A stretch of DNA of 64,000 nucleotides from Microthrixaceae bacterium (GTDB lineage: Bacteria > Actinomycetota > Acidimicrobiia > Acidimicrobiales > Microtrichaceae), in contig JAMLGJ010000016.1 of NCBI GenBank assembly GCA_023958095.1, positions 1 to 64,000 on the forward strand, written 5' to 3'. The notes below the pieces were generated by a model. That model was not told the origin of the DNA. It searched no databases and saw only the letters and a list, made by a program, of their open reading frames with translations. Shown here one piece after another: positions 25,010 to 34,828 of this stretch (within the stretch, counting starts at the first letter, position 1; every line of letters begins with the position of its first letter). A program made the translations under genes and the position numbers.

Positions 25010-27450
25010 CGACGCGAGCGCCCCCGCGAACCGCCACCGCCACGGCGCCCACCCCGTGCCGGAGCAGGACCGAGGTCGCCGTGCACCTCCGCGAGGTGCT
25101 CGTCGTAGCGTTCCGAGAAGTTCGCTTCCCTGCGGGAGGGTCGATCGCCCCCACGGTCGGACCCGGCCGAACCGGAGTCACGCCGGTTGCCACCGGAGCT
25201 CCCGGTGGGGCCGTCCTGGGCGGCTGCCTCGCCGCCCTCAGTCGCTTTTGGGTCGGCGTCCGATGTTGGGGTCAGGGAGATCTTTCCGTTCGGGTCGATG
25301 TCGTCGACGGTGACCTCGATCGCCTGGCCGAGTTCGAGCACGTCCTCGACCTTGTTGATCCGCTTCCCACCCCCCAGTTTGGAGATGTGCACCAGCCCGT
25401 CGCGTCCGGGGAGGATGTTCACGAACGCACCGAACTTGGTGATGTTCACGACCTTGCCCGGATAGGTGGCACCGACCTCTGCGGTGGGTGGGTCGAGGAT
25501 CAACTTGATCTGGCGCTCCGCCTCGTTGACCGCTCCGATGTCGACCGCGGCGATGGCGACGATGCCCACCTCGCCGTCGTCGTCGACGCTTATGTCCGCG
25601 CCCGTCTCCCCCTGGATGGCATTGATCACCTTGCCCTTGGGGCCGATCACCTCGCCGATCTTGTCGGCGGGGATCTCGAAGCTGACGATCTTCGGTGCGG
25701 TGTCGGCGAGCTCGCCCCGCGGGGCGTCGATCGTGGCCGTCATCACCTCGAGGATCTGCAGGCGGGCCTCCTTGGCCTGCTCGAGGGCCGCAGCCAGGAC
25801 GTCGGCGGGGATGCCGTCGATCTTGGTGTCGAGCTGCAGGGCGGTCACGAACTCCGAGGTGCCTGCGACCTTGAAGTCCATGTCGCCGAAGGCGTCCTCG
25901 GCTCCGAGGATGTCGGTGAGGGTGGTGTACTTGCCCTCTGCATGGACCAGGCCCATGGCGATGCCCGCCACCGGGGCCTTGATCGGCACGCCCGCGTCCA
26001 TGAGCGACAGGCTCGATGCGCACACCGAGGCCATCGAGGTGGAGCCGTTCGAGCTGAGAACCTCGGAGACCAACCGGATCGTGTAGGGGAACTCCTCGAG
26101 GGAGGGAACCACCGGGAACACGGCTCGCTCGGCGAGCGCTCCGTGACCGATCTCACGACGCTTGGGACCACGCATGAAGCCCGGTTCACCGGTGGAGAAC
26201 GGCGGGAAGTTGTAGTGGTGCAGGTACCGCTTGCGGGTCTGGGGGTCGATCCCGTCGATCATCTGGTCCATCTTCTGCATGCCGAGGGTGCAGAAGTTGA
26301 GCACCTGGGTCTCGCCACGCTGGAACAGACCGGTCCCGTGGGCCGTGGGGATCAGGCCCACCTCGGCCGACAACGGTCGGATGTCCTTCGGTCCACGTCC
26401 GTCGATGCGCACGCCTTCGTTGACGATGCGGCTGCGCACCACGGACTTCGTGAGCGACCGGAACGCCGCCTTGGCCTGCTTGGCAGCGGTCGCCTCATCC
26501 CGCTCGTCGCCGACGAGGCCACCCACGACGGACCCGAGCACGTCTTCACGCAGTGCATCCTCGGCAGCGGTGCGCTCCGCCTTGTCGGCGATCGACTCGA
26601 CCTCCTCCAGGCGCGACCCGACAGCCGCCTCGACTGCGGAGAGCACGTCGTCGTCGTAGTCCGCGGCGACGGAGAAGTCCATCGTCTGGATCGGACCGTG
26701 CTGTTCGACGTGCGCATCCACGAGCTGCTGTTGCAGCTTGATGGCCTGGGCGATGTGGGACTTGGACTCGTCGAGGGCCGTTGCGAGGGCGGCCTCGTCG
26801 ACCTTGGGAGCGCCCTCGGAGTAGTACTCCCAGGACTTCTCGGTACCGCCGGCCTCGACCATCATCACCGCGACGTCACCGTCATCCAGCAGACGCCCGG
26901 CCACGACGATCTCGAAGGTAGCGGCCTCGCTCTCGGAGTAGGTCGGGTGTGCCAGCCACTGCCCCTCGGTGGTGTGGGCGAGCCTGACCGCGCCGATCGG
27001 GCCGTCGAAGGGAATGCCCGAGAGCATGAGCGCCGCGGAGGCACCGTTGATGCTGGCCACGTCGTAGGGGTTCTCCTGGTCGGCGCCCATGACCGTTCCG
27101 ACCACGTGGACCTCGTTGCGGAATCCTTCCGGGAACGAGGGACGCAGCGGGCGGTCGATCAGGCGGCAGGTCAGGATCGCCTGCTCACCGGCACGTGCCT
27201 CGCGGCGGAAGAACGACCCGGGGATCTTGCCCGCCGCGTACATCCGCTCCTCGATGTCGACGGTGAGCGGGAAGAAGTCCGCCCCTTCGCGCATCTTCCT
27301 CGCGGCCGTGGCGGTCACGAGGACCCGGGTGTCGCCCAGGCCCACCATCACGGATCCGTCCGCGAGACCGGCGAGCTTGCCGGTCTCGATCGTCATCTTC
27401 TTGAACTCGTCGTCGCCGAGATCGGCGGAGACGCGTATCACTTCGGCCAT
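25006..27450 (-). CDS. pnp: Polyribonucleotide nucleotidyltransferase (PNPase)
   Basis: 814 residues; 3'-5' phosphorolytic RNA decay enzyme, active as a trimer. Two RNase PH-like domains flank a helical segment (second core domain with RRREIGHGALAERAV and SNGSTSMASVC), then a KH domain (IGPKGKVINAIQGETGADISVDDDG) and an S1 domain (GATYPGKVVNITKFGAFVNI). The tail beyond about 720 is low complexity and basic, ending RGGGGSRGRSRR, longer than in E. coli. AGGAGG precedes the ATG. The gene follows rpsO, the widespread rpsO-pnp order. Confidence 0.98.
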   Translation of the reverse strand: MAEVIRVSADLGDDEFKKMTIETGKLAGLADGSVMVGLGDTRVLVTATAARKMREGADFFPLTVDIEERMYAAGKIPGSFFRREARAGEQAILTCRLIDRPLRPSFPEGFRNEVHVVGTVMGADQENPYDVASINGASAALMLSGIPFDGPIGAVRLAHTTEGQWLAHPTYSESEAATFEIVVAGRLLDDGDVAVMMVEAGGTEKSWEYYSEGAPKVDEAALATALDESKSHIAQAIKLQQQLVDAHVEQHGPIQTMDFSVAADYDDDVLSAVEAAVGSRLEEVESIADKAERTAAEDALREDVLGSVVGGLVGDERDEATAAKQAKAAFRSLTKSVVRSRIVNEGVRIDGRGPKDIRPLSAEVGLIPTAHGTGLFQRGETQVLNFCTLGMQKMDQMIDGIDPQTRKRYLHHYNFPPFSTGEPGFMRGPKRREIGHGALAERAVFPVVPSLEEFPYTIRLVSEVLSSNGSTSMASVCASSLSLMDAGVPIKAPVAGIAMGLVHAEGKYTTLTDILGAEDAFGDMDFKVAGTSEFVTALQLDTKIDGIPADVLAAALEQAKEARLQILEVMTATIDAPRGELADTAPKIVSFEIPADKIGEVIGPKGKVINAIQGETGADISVDDDGEVGIVAIAAVDIGAVNEAERQIKLILDPPTAEVGATYPGKVVNITKFGAFVNILPGRDGLVHISKLGGGKRINKVEDVLELGQAIEVTVDDIDPNGKISLTPTSDADPKATEGGEAAAQDGPTGSSGGNRRDSGSAGSDRGGDRPSRREANFSERYDEHLAEVHGDLGPAPARGGRRGGGGSRGRSRR

Positions 27451-27779
27451 GGTGGCCCTCCTCTGGCCCCTCCGGGGCCTTCATGCGGCGGGCCAGTTCC
27501 CAGTGGTCGACTCCCGGGAGTGGTGCCAGCGCCGGCACCGCACCATGTGGACGACCCATCCCCGGGGGTGGAGTCGTGCCGTCGCCCGCGGGGATTCCCG
27601 GGGCGACCATGGCTGCGGGCCACGCAGCAGGCCCGGACGTCGGCAACCGGTAACTGACCGGCTAGCCGCTTCTTGCGTTGGCCACAGCGTAGCCCAAAGC
27701 AGGGCGCATGACGCGAACACCCCGGGAAGCACCCGGACGGTCGGGGTGGCCGGCACCCCGGAAGGGTGCCGGCGGGCGC
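27451..27779 (-). other. rpsO-pnp intergenic region, no gene
   Basis: This 329-bp gap has no convincing coding frame. It contains a strong hairpin directly after rpsO (27749-27773) and a small one, GGCCCC-TCC-GGGGCC (27465-27479), immediately before the pnp ribosome site (27457-27462). Long structured leaders at this point are the target of RNase III and PNPase autocontrol in enterobacteria; whether that applies here is unknown. Confidence 0.6.
27749..27773 (-). terminator. Hairpin after rpsO
   Basis: GCCGGCACCC and GGGTGCCGGC make a perfect 10-bp stem with a 5-nt loop, 6 nt past the rpsO stop. No U tract follows, so it may partially terminate or serve as an mRNA 3'-end or processing hairpin. 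Confidence 0.55.
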
Positions 27780-28061
27780 TCAGCGGCGCAGACCCAGGTC
27801 CGCGATCAGCTCGCGGTACTCCTCGATGTCGTTCTCGCGCAGGTAGTCCAGGAAACGACGCCGCTTGCCCACCAGCATGAGAAGACCCCGGCGGCTGTGG
27901 TGGTCCTTCTTGTGCACCTTGAGGTGCTCGGTGAGGTGGTTGATGCGGTCGGTCAGCAACGCGATCTGCACCCGGGTGGAGCCGGTGTCGGCCTCGTTGG
28001 CCCCGAAGCGGGCGATCGTGTCGGACTTCGGCGGCAGGTTGGTGGCCTTGCGGTTCGTCAT
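27780..28061 (-). CDS. rpsO: 30S ribosomal protein S15
   Basis: 93 residues, close to the usual 89. It binds 16S rRNA early in small-subunit assembly. Conserved segments are readable: [37 protein letters not shown] and the C-terminal [12 protein letters not shown]. The ATG has a GGAG-containing leader. It lies upstream of pnp on the same strand. Confidence 0.98.
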   Translation of the reverse strand: MTNRKATNLPPKSDTIARFGANEADTGSTRVQIALLTDRINHLTEHLKVHKKDHHSRRGLLMLVGKRRRFLDYLRENDIEEYRELIADLGLRR

Positions 28062-28180
28062 GAGTGTCTCCTGGGTATCGGACCCTGCCGCGACCGGCGC
28101 ACCTGACGCACGACCGCAGCTCCCGGCGTTCGCCGGACCAACGAGACTACCCCGGTGGGCACCAGAGGGGAAAGAGGGCC

Positions 28181-29281
28181 TCAGGAGAGTTTCTCGAGGC
28201 GGGGACGTTCCACGCTCCAGCGGTACTTCGGGCTCCGGTGCCGCCCAAGCACCCTGCGCGACCGGTCCCGGGGTGCCAGGTCGAACACCGCTGCACCCTC
28301 GCGGTAGCAGACCCGCTCGACGTCGGCCAGCGTCGGGGAGCGCCGACGCACCCCGGCCGCGCGGATGCCGTCACGAATGCCCTCGCCGAGTGGGCCGGCC
28401 AGCATCTCGGACATGATCGCGGGCAGCGACTCGGGATCCTTGAGCAGCCACGAGTGCCCGCCACGCTGCACCGTCACGAGAGTGCCTTCGGTCCGGCGTG
28501 CGGTGTCGACGGAGGTGCGGTGCGGTACGGCCAGGTCGTAGCTGCCGTGGATCGCCACCACCGGCACGGAGTGCCTGTGCAGCTCGTCGAGTGCGTAGCG
28601 GCTCGAGCGGGTGCGCAGGATCGACATCATCGGACCGAGCAGCCTCCACGGGTGGGTGGCGTGGCCGCGCAGTGTGGGCAGCACCAGGCGCATCAGCTTC
28701 ATGGCCTGGCGCGGATCGGAGAAGGTCGGCGCGATGCTCACCGAGTCGACGAGCAGCAGCAGTCCGATCGCGGCCAGCAACGGCGGGTTGACTCGGAACA
28801 GGTACACCATGCGGTCCCAGGTGTCGCCGACGATGGCGTCGATGAACACGACCCCGAGCGTGCGCTCGGGCCACCTGGAACCCAGCCGGGCGATGAGCTG
28901 GCCTCCCATCGAGTGCCCCGCCAGCACGAAGCGCTCGATGCCGAGCTCGTCGATGGCCCGACCCAGCAGGTCGGCGTAGTCGTTGATGTTGTGCCCGGTG
29001 AGCGGAAGGCCCTGGGTGGCACCGTGGCCCGCGGTGTCGATCGCCACCACGCGGAAACCCATCCTGACCAGCCGGGAGAGCGACTGGGCATACAGGAACC
29101 CCTCGGCGGAGAACCCGTGGACCACGACCAGGGGTACGCCCTCACCGGCCACCGCGACACCGACCGTGTGGCCGTCGTCCAACTGGAACTCGTGTCGGGC
29201 CAGGTGCGGTACCTCGACGTCGCCGCGAAGGACCGGCTCATCGAGCAGTGGTCCCTCGATCGGGTCAAGCACCTGTGACAT
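28181..29281 (-). CDS. Alpha/beta-hydrolase
   Basis: About 366 residues with the alpha/beta-hydrolase fold. The oxyanion region [10 protein letters not shown], the nucleophile elbow GHSMGG (Ser near 120) and a late catalytic His in [13 protein letters not shown] are all present; the acid is probably Asp in [10 protein letters not shown] long cap is inserted after the elbow, and about 75 basic residues extend past the hydrolase core. ATG at 29281 was chosen for its AAGGGG ribosome site. The substrate is not predictable; esterase or haloperoxidase-like activity fits. Confidence 0.85.
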   Translation of the reverse strand: MSQVLDPIEGPLLDEPVLRGDVEVPHLARHEFQLDDGHTVGVAVAGEGVPLVVVHGFSAEGFLYAQSLSRLVRMGFRVVAIDTAGHGATQGLPLTGHNINDYADLLGRAIDELGIERFVLAGHSMGGQLIARLGSRWPERTLGVVFIDAIVGDTWDRMVYLFRVNPPLLAAIGLLLLVDSVSIAPTFSDPRQAMKLMRLVLPTLRGHATHPWRLLGPMMSILRTRSSRYALDELHRHSVPVVAIHGSYDLAVPHRTSVDTARRTEGTLVTVQRGGHSWLLKDPESLPAIMSEMLAGPLGEGIRDGIRAAGVRRRSPTLADVERVCYREGAAVFDLAPRDRSRRVLGRHRSPKYRWSVERPRLEKLS

Positions 29282-29410
29282 CCATGGCCCCTTCTCAGAT
29301 CCGGCGCGACAGGTCGGAGACCCCACGCGATCGCGCTCTGCCGGGTTTCCACCGTACCCGTCCCGGGCCAGTTGTGGGTGAACGGTTCGACCCCACGAGC
29401 TGCAGCGGCG

Positions 29411-30373
29411 TCAGGACACCGACAGCAGGCTCCTGGCCCGATCGCAGTCGACGGCCAGCTGGGCGGCCAGGGCCTCGACGCCGTCGAACGCTGCATCGCC
29501 GCGGATCCGGTGCTCGAAGGTCACACCGACGGACTCCCCGTAGAGGTCGCCCTCGAAGTCGAGCACGTGCACCTCGAGGAGGGTCGCCGCCGTTTCGTCG
29601 TAGAACGTGGGCCGGTGACCGAGGTAGATGGCGCTGGGCAGGCGCTCCGGGTCGTCGCCGCCCCTCAGCAGGTGACCGGCGTAGATTCCGTCCGCCGGCA
29701 TCAGCATCTCGCGGGGAATCGCCACGTTCGCGGTCGGGAACCCGATCAACCGGCCGCGCCTGTCGCCCGCCACCACGGTGCCGCGCATCTCGTGGGGGCG
29801 TCCCAGCATCCGGTTGGCATCGGAGAGGCGCCCGTCGTGAAGTGCGCGCCGGATGGCGGTGGAGCTCACCTGCACGTCGTCGCGCGCGGGGTGCCCGTCG
29901 GTGCCCACGAGCCGGATTCCCGACACGCCGAAACCTGCCCCGGCACCCATCTCGGTGAGCAGCTCCACGTTGCCGGCACGGCGGTGGCCGAAGTGGAAGT
30001 CCTCCCCCACCACCACGTGACGAGCGTTGAGGCAGCGCACCAGCACCTCCTCGACGAAGTCCTCCGCCGACTCGTTCGCACGTTCCCGGTCGAAGTGCAC
30101 CACCACCACCAGGTCGAGCCCGGTCCCGGAGAGCAGCTCCAGCTTCTGGTCCAGGTCGGTGAGCAGCAGAGGCGCCGATTCGGGCCTGATGACCTGGGCG
30201 GGATGGCGGTCGAAGGTGACCAGCGCACTGGCGTGGCCCGACTCCGCCGCCATCGAGCACACGTCCGCTATGACCTTGCGGTGCCCGAGGTGCAGTCCGT
30301 CGTATGCGCCGATGGTCACCACGGTGCCCTCGGACGGCCTCGGACACCTCTTCGGGTCACGGATCACCTGCAC
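29411..30373 (-). CDS. ribF: Bifunctional riboflavin kinase/FAD synthetase
   Basis: 320 residues. The N-terminal adenylyltransferase half has the nucleotidyl-transfer motif in VTIGAYDGLHLGHRKVI, where the more usual motif begins G-x-F-D-G, and VVGEDFHFGHRRAGN. The C-terminal riboflavin kinase half has GFPTANVAIP and AIYLGHRPTF. Together they turn riboflavin into FMN and then FAD. It follows truB by about 108 nt on the same strand. The GTG start lacks a good ribosome site. Confidence 0.96.
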   Translation of the reverse strand: MQVIRDPKRCPRPSEGTVVTIGAYDGLHLGHRKVIADVCSMAAESGHASALVTFDRHPAQVIRPESAPLLLTDLDQKLELLSGTGLDLVVVVHFDRERANESAEDFVEEVLVRCLNARHVVVGEDFHFGHRRAGNVELLTEMGAGAGFGVSGIRLVGTDGHPARDDVQVSSTAIRRALHDGRLSDANRMLGRPHEMRGTVVAGDRRGRLIGFPTANVAIPREMLMPADGIYAGHLLRGGDDPERLPSAIYLGHRPTFYDETAATLLEVHVLDFEGDLYGESVGVTFEHRIRGDAAFDGVEALAAQLAVDCDRARSLLSVS

Positions 30374-30481
30374 GCCGCAAAGCTACCGTGGAGCGACACC
30401 ACGCCAGCAGCCCGCACACTGCAGGGCACCGGCCGTGGAGGCCTGCACCGCAGGGCCCGCGGCTCCCGCAGCGCAGCGGCC

Positions 30482-31372
30482 TCAGCCCGCCGGGATCACG
30501 ACCGCCGGCTTGACCGTGTCGCCCCTGTGGGCCTCGTAGACGGCGAGAAGACCACGGTCCGCCGCCAGCACGGCCCAGGGCCCGTCGTCCTCCTCGGACA
30601 CCCCGAGGCGCCCCCTGGTGAGCACCGCGCCGTTGCCGACCGCCGCTGCCAGCTCCGGATCCACTTCCACCGTCGGCATCAGGCGACCGACCTCCTCGAG
30701 CGGGAGAACCGGAGCGGACTCCATGGGGTGGGACTCCGCTGCCCCGAAGGGGCCGACGCGCAGCCGGCGCAACGCACTCAGGTGCGCTCCCCCGCCGAGG
30801 GCTGCACCCAGGTCGGCCGCGAGCACCCGGACGTAGGTGCCGGCCGAGCAGTCGATGAGCGCGGAGAACTCCATCGGGTCGCCGGTGGGAGACGTCGAGA
30901 ACCTCCCCACGGTCACCGGCCGGGGTTCGCGGTGCACCTCCTTGCCCTCGCGCGCCAGCTCGTGGAGTCGACGACCCCCGACCTTCAACGCGGAGACCAT
31001 CGGTGGCACCTGCATGAGGTCCCCGGTGAGGCGATCGGCGCCGCGCTGGACCTCCTGCGCGGTGGGTGCGGGCATGTCGTGGCGTGCGACGACCCGTCCC
31101 TCGGCATCCAGGGTGTCGGTCTCCACACCGAAGTGGATGCGGGCCTCGTAGGTCTTGTCCAGACCGCTCATGAAGCGAAGCAGTTTGGTGCCCGAGCCGA
31201 CCCCGAGGACCAACACGCCCGTGGCCATCGGGTCGAGGGTCCCACTGTGGCCGACCTTGCGGGTGCCGTGGATCCCGCGTGACTTGGCCACGACGTCGTG
31301 GCTGGTCCAGCCGGACGGCTTGTCGACCACGACGAACCCGTTGGGACCACCTGTGGTGGACCTGCGCGCCAT
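30482..31372 (-). CDS. truB: tRNA pseudouridine-55 synthase
   Basis: 296 residues. It makes the universal pseudouridine in the tRNA T-loop. GFVVVDKPSGWTSHDVV opens the catalytic domain, and GHSGTLDPMATGVL carries the catalytic Asp. CSAGTYVRVLAADLG and the small C-terminal domain complete the family pattern. Its start directly abuts the rbfA stop (TAG then ATG), so the two are cotranslated. Confidence 0.97.
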   Translation of the reverse strand: MARRSTTGGPNGFVVVDKPSGWTSHDVVAKSRGIHGTRKVGHSGTLDPMATGVLVLGVGSGTKLLRFMSGLDKTYEARIHFGVETDTLDAEGRVVARHDMPAPTAQEVQRGADRLTGDLMQVPPMVSALKVGGRRLHELAREGKEVHREPRPVTVGRFSTSPTGDPMEFSALIDCSAGTYVRVLAADLGAALGGGAHLSALRRLRVGPFGAAESHPMESAPVLPLEEVGRLMPTVEVDPELAAAVGNGAVLTRGRLGVSEEDDGPWAVLAADRGLLAVYEAHRGDTVKPAVVIPAG

Positions 31373-31786
31373 CTACTGGTCGGTACCCGTGACGTCGTCG
31401 GAGTCGCCCGGCGCCGTCTCGCCACCACTGAGTCCTGCCAGGAGGTCGTCGATGCGCATCGCTTCGGAGAGCACGTCGTCGGGATGGAAGCGGATCTGGG
31501 GGGTCCGGCGCGCCCTGACCTGCCGGTTGACGACCTGCTGGACCGGCCACCGAAGCTCCTCGAGCGCCTCCGCCACCTCCTCACCACGGCCCTCTTCGTC
31601 GGCCGACAGGGCCGAGTAGTACACCTCCGCGCGTTCGAGGGAACGATCCACCCGCACGGAGGTCACCGTGACCAGTTCGGTGCGCTCGTCACCGATTCGC
31701 TCCAGTTCGGACGCGACGATCTCGCGCACCAGTTCACTGATCCTGTCGGTCCGCTTGAACGGTTTGGGATTGCGGCCACGTGCCAT
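31373..31786 (-). CDS. rbfA: 30S ribosome-binding factor A
   Basis: 137 residues with the single KH-like fold of RbfA: RISELVREIVASELERIGD, VTVTSVRVDRSLERAEVYYS, and the RRTPQIRFHPDDVL strand-turn. It assists late 16S rRNA maturation. The last 25 residues are acidic and disordered. It sits between infB and truB, the standard order. Confidence 0.96.
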   Translation of the reverse strand: MARGRNPKPFKRTDRISELVREIVASELERIGDERTELVTVTSVRVDRSLERAEVYYSALSADEEGRGEEVAEALEELRWPVQQVVNRQVRARRTPQIRFHPDDVLSEAMRIDDLLAGLSGGETAPGDSDDVTGTDQ

Positions 31787-31822
31787 GGGGGTCTCTCCGC
31801 GGTCGGGCGCCGGGCCGGTGAC

Positions 31823-34693
31823 TCAGGAGCGCGGCACTTCTTCGAGGTCGTAGGTCTCGATGATGTCGCCGGGCTTGAGGTCCTGGAAGTCCGAGAGGCC
31901 GACACCGCACTCGTATCCCGCGGCCACCTCCTTGACGTCGTCCTTGAAACGGCGCAGCGAGGAGATCTCGCCCTTCCAGATGACCGTGCCGTCACGCAGG
32001 AAGCGCACCCTCGAGCCGCGTGTGACCTGCCCGTTGATGACCATGCAGCCGGCAACGGCACCCACCTTGGGCACCCTGAATACCTCGCGCACCTCTGCCT
32101 CGCCGGTGACCACCTCGGTGAACTCCGGTTCCAGCATTCCGACCATCGCCGCCTCGACGTCCTCGAGCAGCTTGTAGATGATCTCGTAGGTGCGGATCTC
32201 GACGTTCTCGGCGTCGGCCATCTCGCGGGCCTGGCGGCCCGGCCGCACGTTGAATCCGATGATCGTCGCCGATGAGGTGGCGGCCAACTGGATGTCGCTC
32301 TGGGTTATGCCGCCGACGCCCCGGAGCACGAAGCCGACCTTCACCTCGTCGCGCTCGAGCTTCTTGAGCGCCTCGGTGACGGCTTCCAGCGAACCCTGCA
32401 CATCGGCCTTCACGACCAGGTTGAGCATTGCCTGCTCGCCGGCCTGGATCGCAGCGAAGATGTCCTCGAGCTTCGCCCCGGTGCTCATCACCGAGGCGTC
32501 CCGCGCCCGGCCCGCTTCGCGCTGCCAGTGCTCGCGGGTCTCTGCAACCGAGCGCGCCTTGCGCTCGTCGGGGGCGACGGCGAAGGTGTCGCCCGCCTCG
32601 GCCACGTCGGACAGGCCGAGGACCTGCACCGGCGTCGCGGGACCCGCCGACTTCACGTTGTCGCCGTGGTCGTCCACCAGGGCCCGGATCCTGCCCCAGG
32701 CCGGTCCCGCCACGAGCGGGTCACCCACCGACAGCGTGCCGCGCTGCACCAGAACAGTGGCGACCGGCCCACGACCGACGTCCAGGTGTGCCTCGAGCAC
32801 CACGCCGGTGGCGCGTCCCTCCGGATCGGCCCGGAGGTCCTCCACCTCGGCGACCAACAGGAGCTGGTCCAACAGATCGTCGACCCCTATGCCCTCGAGG
32901 GCAGACACCTCGACCATGATCGTGTCGCCACCCCAGGCCTCGGGGACCAGGTCGCGCTCCGCGAGCTGCTGCATGACCCGGTTCGGGTCCGCGTTCTCGC
33001 GGTCGATCTTGTTGATGGCCACGACGATGGGCACCTCGGCGGCCTTCGCGTGGGCGATCGCCTCCTCGGTCTGTGGCATCACGCCGTCGTCCGCCGCCAC
33101 CACCAGGATGACGATGTCGGTGGCCTCGGCCCCGCGGGCCCTCATCGCGGTGAAGGCCGCGTGTCCCGGCGTGTCGATGAAGGTCAGGGCGTGGCCGTCC
33201 TTGACCACCTGGTAGGCACCGATGTGCTGGGTGATCCCACCCGCTTCACCGGCCACGACGTTGGCCTCGCGGATGTAGTCGAGCAGCTTGGTCTTGCCAT
33301 GGTCGACATGGCCCATCACGGTGATCACCGGTGGGCGGTTCGGCTTGTCGGAGTCGTCGCCGTCCTCGGGGAGGTCGAGGACCTTCTGGAGCTCCACCTC
33401 CTGTTCCTGGCCGGGGTCGACGAGGTCGATCTCCGCACCCACGTCTGCGGCGAAGAGCTCGATCATGTCGTCGGTCAGCGACTGCGTGGCGGTGACCATC
33501 TCGCCCTGTTGCATCAGGAAGCGCACCACATCGGCCGCCGTGCGATTCAGCTTGGGACCGAGGTCCTGGGGGGTCGAGGCCCGCTCGACGGTCACCGTAC
33601 CGTCGGGAACCGGTGCCTCCGCAGGGGTGTAGGTGGGAACGTCCATCGGCTGGAGTTCCTCGCGGTTGCGCCGGCGCCGACCCTTGCGCCGTGGCGGGCG
33701 CGGGCCGCCACCGGGGCGTCCACGGCCTCCGCCGGGCCCTCCGGGCCGGCCGCCGGGTCCCCCTCCCCCCGGAGGAGGGCCTCCGAAGCGCGGCCCGTCA
33801 CCGGGCCTGCCGCGTGAGGGGCCACCGGTTCGTGGTGGCGTCGCCTTCCTGGGTCCGGGTGGCGGTGGAATGGGCTTGCCCGATGCCGAACGCGGCGGGC
33901 CGGGGGGCGGTGGGATCGGCTTGCCCGAACGCGATGTGGGAGGTCCCGGGGCTGCCTTGGCAGCGGGAGGCTGGGCAGCGGGAGGCTGGGCCGCGGCCGG
34001 GGCACCGCCAGCGGGGCCCTGGGCCTCCGAGGGGGCCTTGGCCGGCTGACTCTGGGCAGGGGGCTGCGGGGCGGCCGGGGTACGTGCTGCAGGGGCCTCC
34101 GGCGCGCCCGCTGCCTCCGGGGTGGCAGGTGGGCGGGGACGACCGGAGGCCGGCTTTGAGGAGACCACCTTGTGGGGAGCCTCCGGAGCCGCCTCACGCG
34201 ACGGTGCCGCCGGGGCCTGTGCCGCCGCGGGAGCTGGACGCTCTTGTTCTGCTGCTGGAGCGGGTTCGGCGGCGGCTTCGCCGGTGCCCGATGCAGCGGC
34301 TGGGGGAGCCCCGGTCGAGGCTGCCGGAGACGGTTCGCCGGGAGGCGCGGGAGCCCCGGTGGCCGTTGACGCCTCGGCCGCCGGGGTGGCCGGGGCCTCC
34401 TCAGCGGGCTTCTTCGCCGGTGCCTTCTTGGCCGGTGCCTTCTTGGCAGCGGCCTTCTTCTTGGCGGGGGCCTTCTTCTTCGCCGGGGCCTTCTTCGGCT
34501 CCTCGGGTTGTTCGTCGCGCGTCAGACCGTCCTGGTGGGCCTTGCGGCGAACCTGGTCCGCATAGGCCTCATCCAGGGAGGAGGAGTGGCTCTTGACCGC
34601 GTAGCCCATCGACAGGCAGAGGTCGAGGCATTCCTTGTTGGTCATCCCGAGCTCTTTGGCGAGCTCGTAGACGCGCTTCTTTCCCTTTGCCAA
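31823..34693 (-). CDS. infB: Translation initiation factor IF-2
   Basis: 956 residues. The N-terminal domain (KRVYELAKELGMTNKECLDL) is followed by a very long Ala/Pro/Lys/Gly-rich linker (about 65-340, with GRPGGPGGGRGRPGG repeats). The second N-terminal domain and the GTPase core follow: GHVDHGKT, DTPGHAAF, NKIDREN. Domains II-IV end near the C-terminus. It recruits initiator tRNA to the 30S subunit. The start is TTG, with no clear ribosome site, chosen because family sequence begins there. Confidence 0.97.
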   Translation of the reverse strand: MAKGKKRVYELAKELGMTNKECLDLCLSMGYAVKSHSSSLDEAYADQVRRKAHQDGLTRDEQPEEPKKAPAKKKAPAKKKAAAKKAPAKKAPAKKPAEEAPATPAAEASTATGAPAPPGEPSPAASTGAPPAAASGTGEAAAEPAPAAEQERPAPAAAQAPAAPSREAAPEAPHKVVSSKPASGRPRPPATPEAAGAPEAPAARTPAAPQPPAQSQPAKAPSEAQGPAGGAPAAAQPPAAQPPAAKAAPGPPTSRSGKPIPPPPGPPRSASGKPIPPPPGPRKATPPRTGGPSRGRPGDGPRFGGPPPGGGGPGGRPGGPGGGRGRPGGGPRPPRRKGRRRRNREELQPMDVPTYTPAEAPVPDGTVTVERASTPQDLGPKLNRTAADVVRFLMQQGEMVTATQSLTDDMIELFAADVGAEIDLVDPGQEQEVELQKVLDLPEDGDDSDKPNRPPVITVMGHVDHGKTKLLDYIREANVVAGEAGGITQHIGAYQVVKDGHALTFIDTPGHAAFTAMRARGAEATDIVILVVAADDGVMPQTEEAIAHAKAAEVPIVVAINKIDRENADPNRVMQQLAERDLVPEAWGGDTIMVEVSALEGIGVDDLLDQLLLVAEVEDLRADPEGRATGVVLEAHLDVGRGPVATVLVQRGTLSVGDPLVAGPAWGRIRALVDDHGDNVKSAGPATPVQVLGLSDVAEAGDTFAVAPDERKARSVAETREHWQREAGRARDASVMSTGAKLEDIFAAIQAGEQAMLNLVVKADVQGSLEAVTEALKKLERDEVKVGFVLRGVGGITQSDIQLAATSSATIIGFNVRPGRQAREMADAENVEIRTYEIIYKLLEDVEAAMVGMLEPEFTEVVTGEAEVREVFRVPKVGAVAGCMVINGQVTRGSRVRFLRDGTVIWKGEISSLRRFKDDVKEVAAGYECGVGLSDFQDLKPGDIIETYDLEEVPRS

Positions 34694-34828
34694 GGTATTC
34701 CGTTCGTTGCTCGTCGGGTGGGGGCGGGTGACCCGCCGGATCAGGGCGTGTCACCGGTCGGCTGTCCATCCTCGCACGTATCGCAGGGCGACACGAACCG
34801 CGCGGACGGTTCGGGGGCTGACGGGTGG

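Noticed and set aside
24943-27657. A very long open frame on the plus strand across pnp
   Set aside because: It lies antisense to an unmistakable PNPase, has no family-like motifs, and such frames are expected in GC-rich DNA.
28181-29326. Start of the hydrolase at 29326
   Set aside because: The extra 15 residues are low complexity, and ATG at 29281 has a better ribosome site.
34694-34828. A ylxR gene in the nusA-infB gap
   Set aside because: The gap is 135 bp with no frame showing the YlxR pattern.
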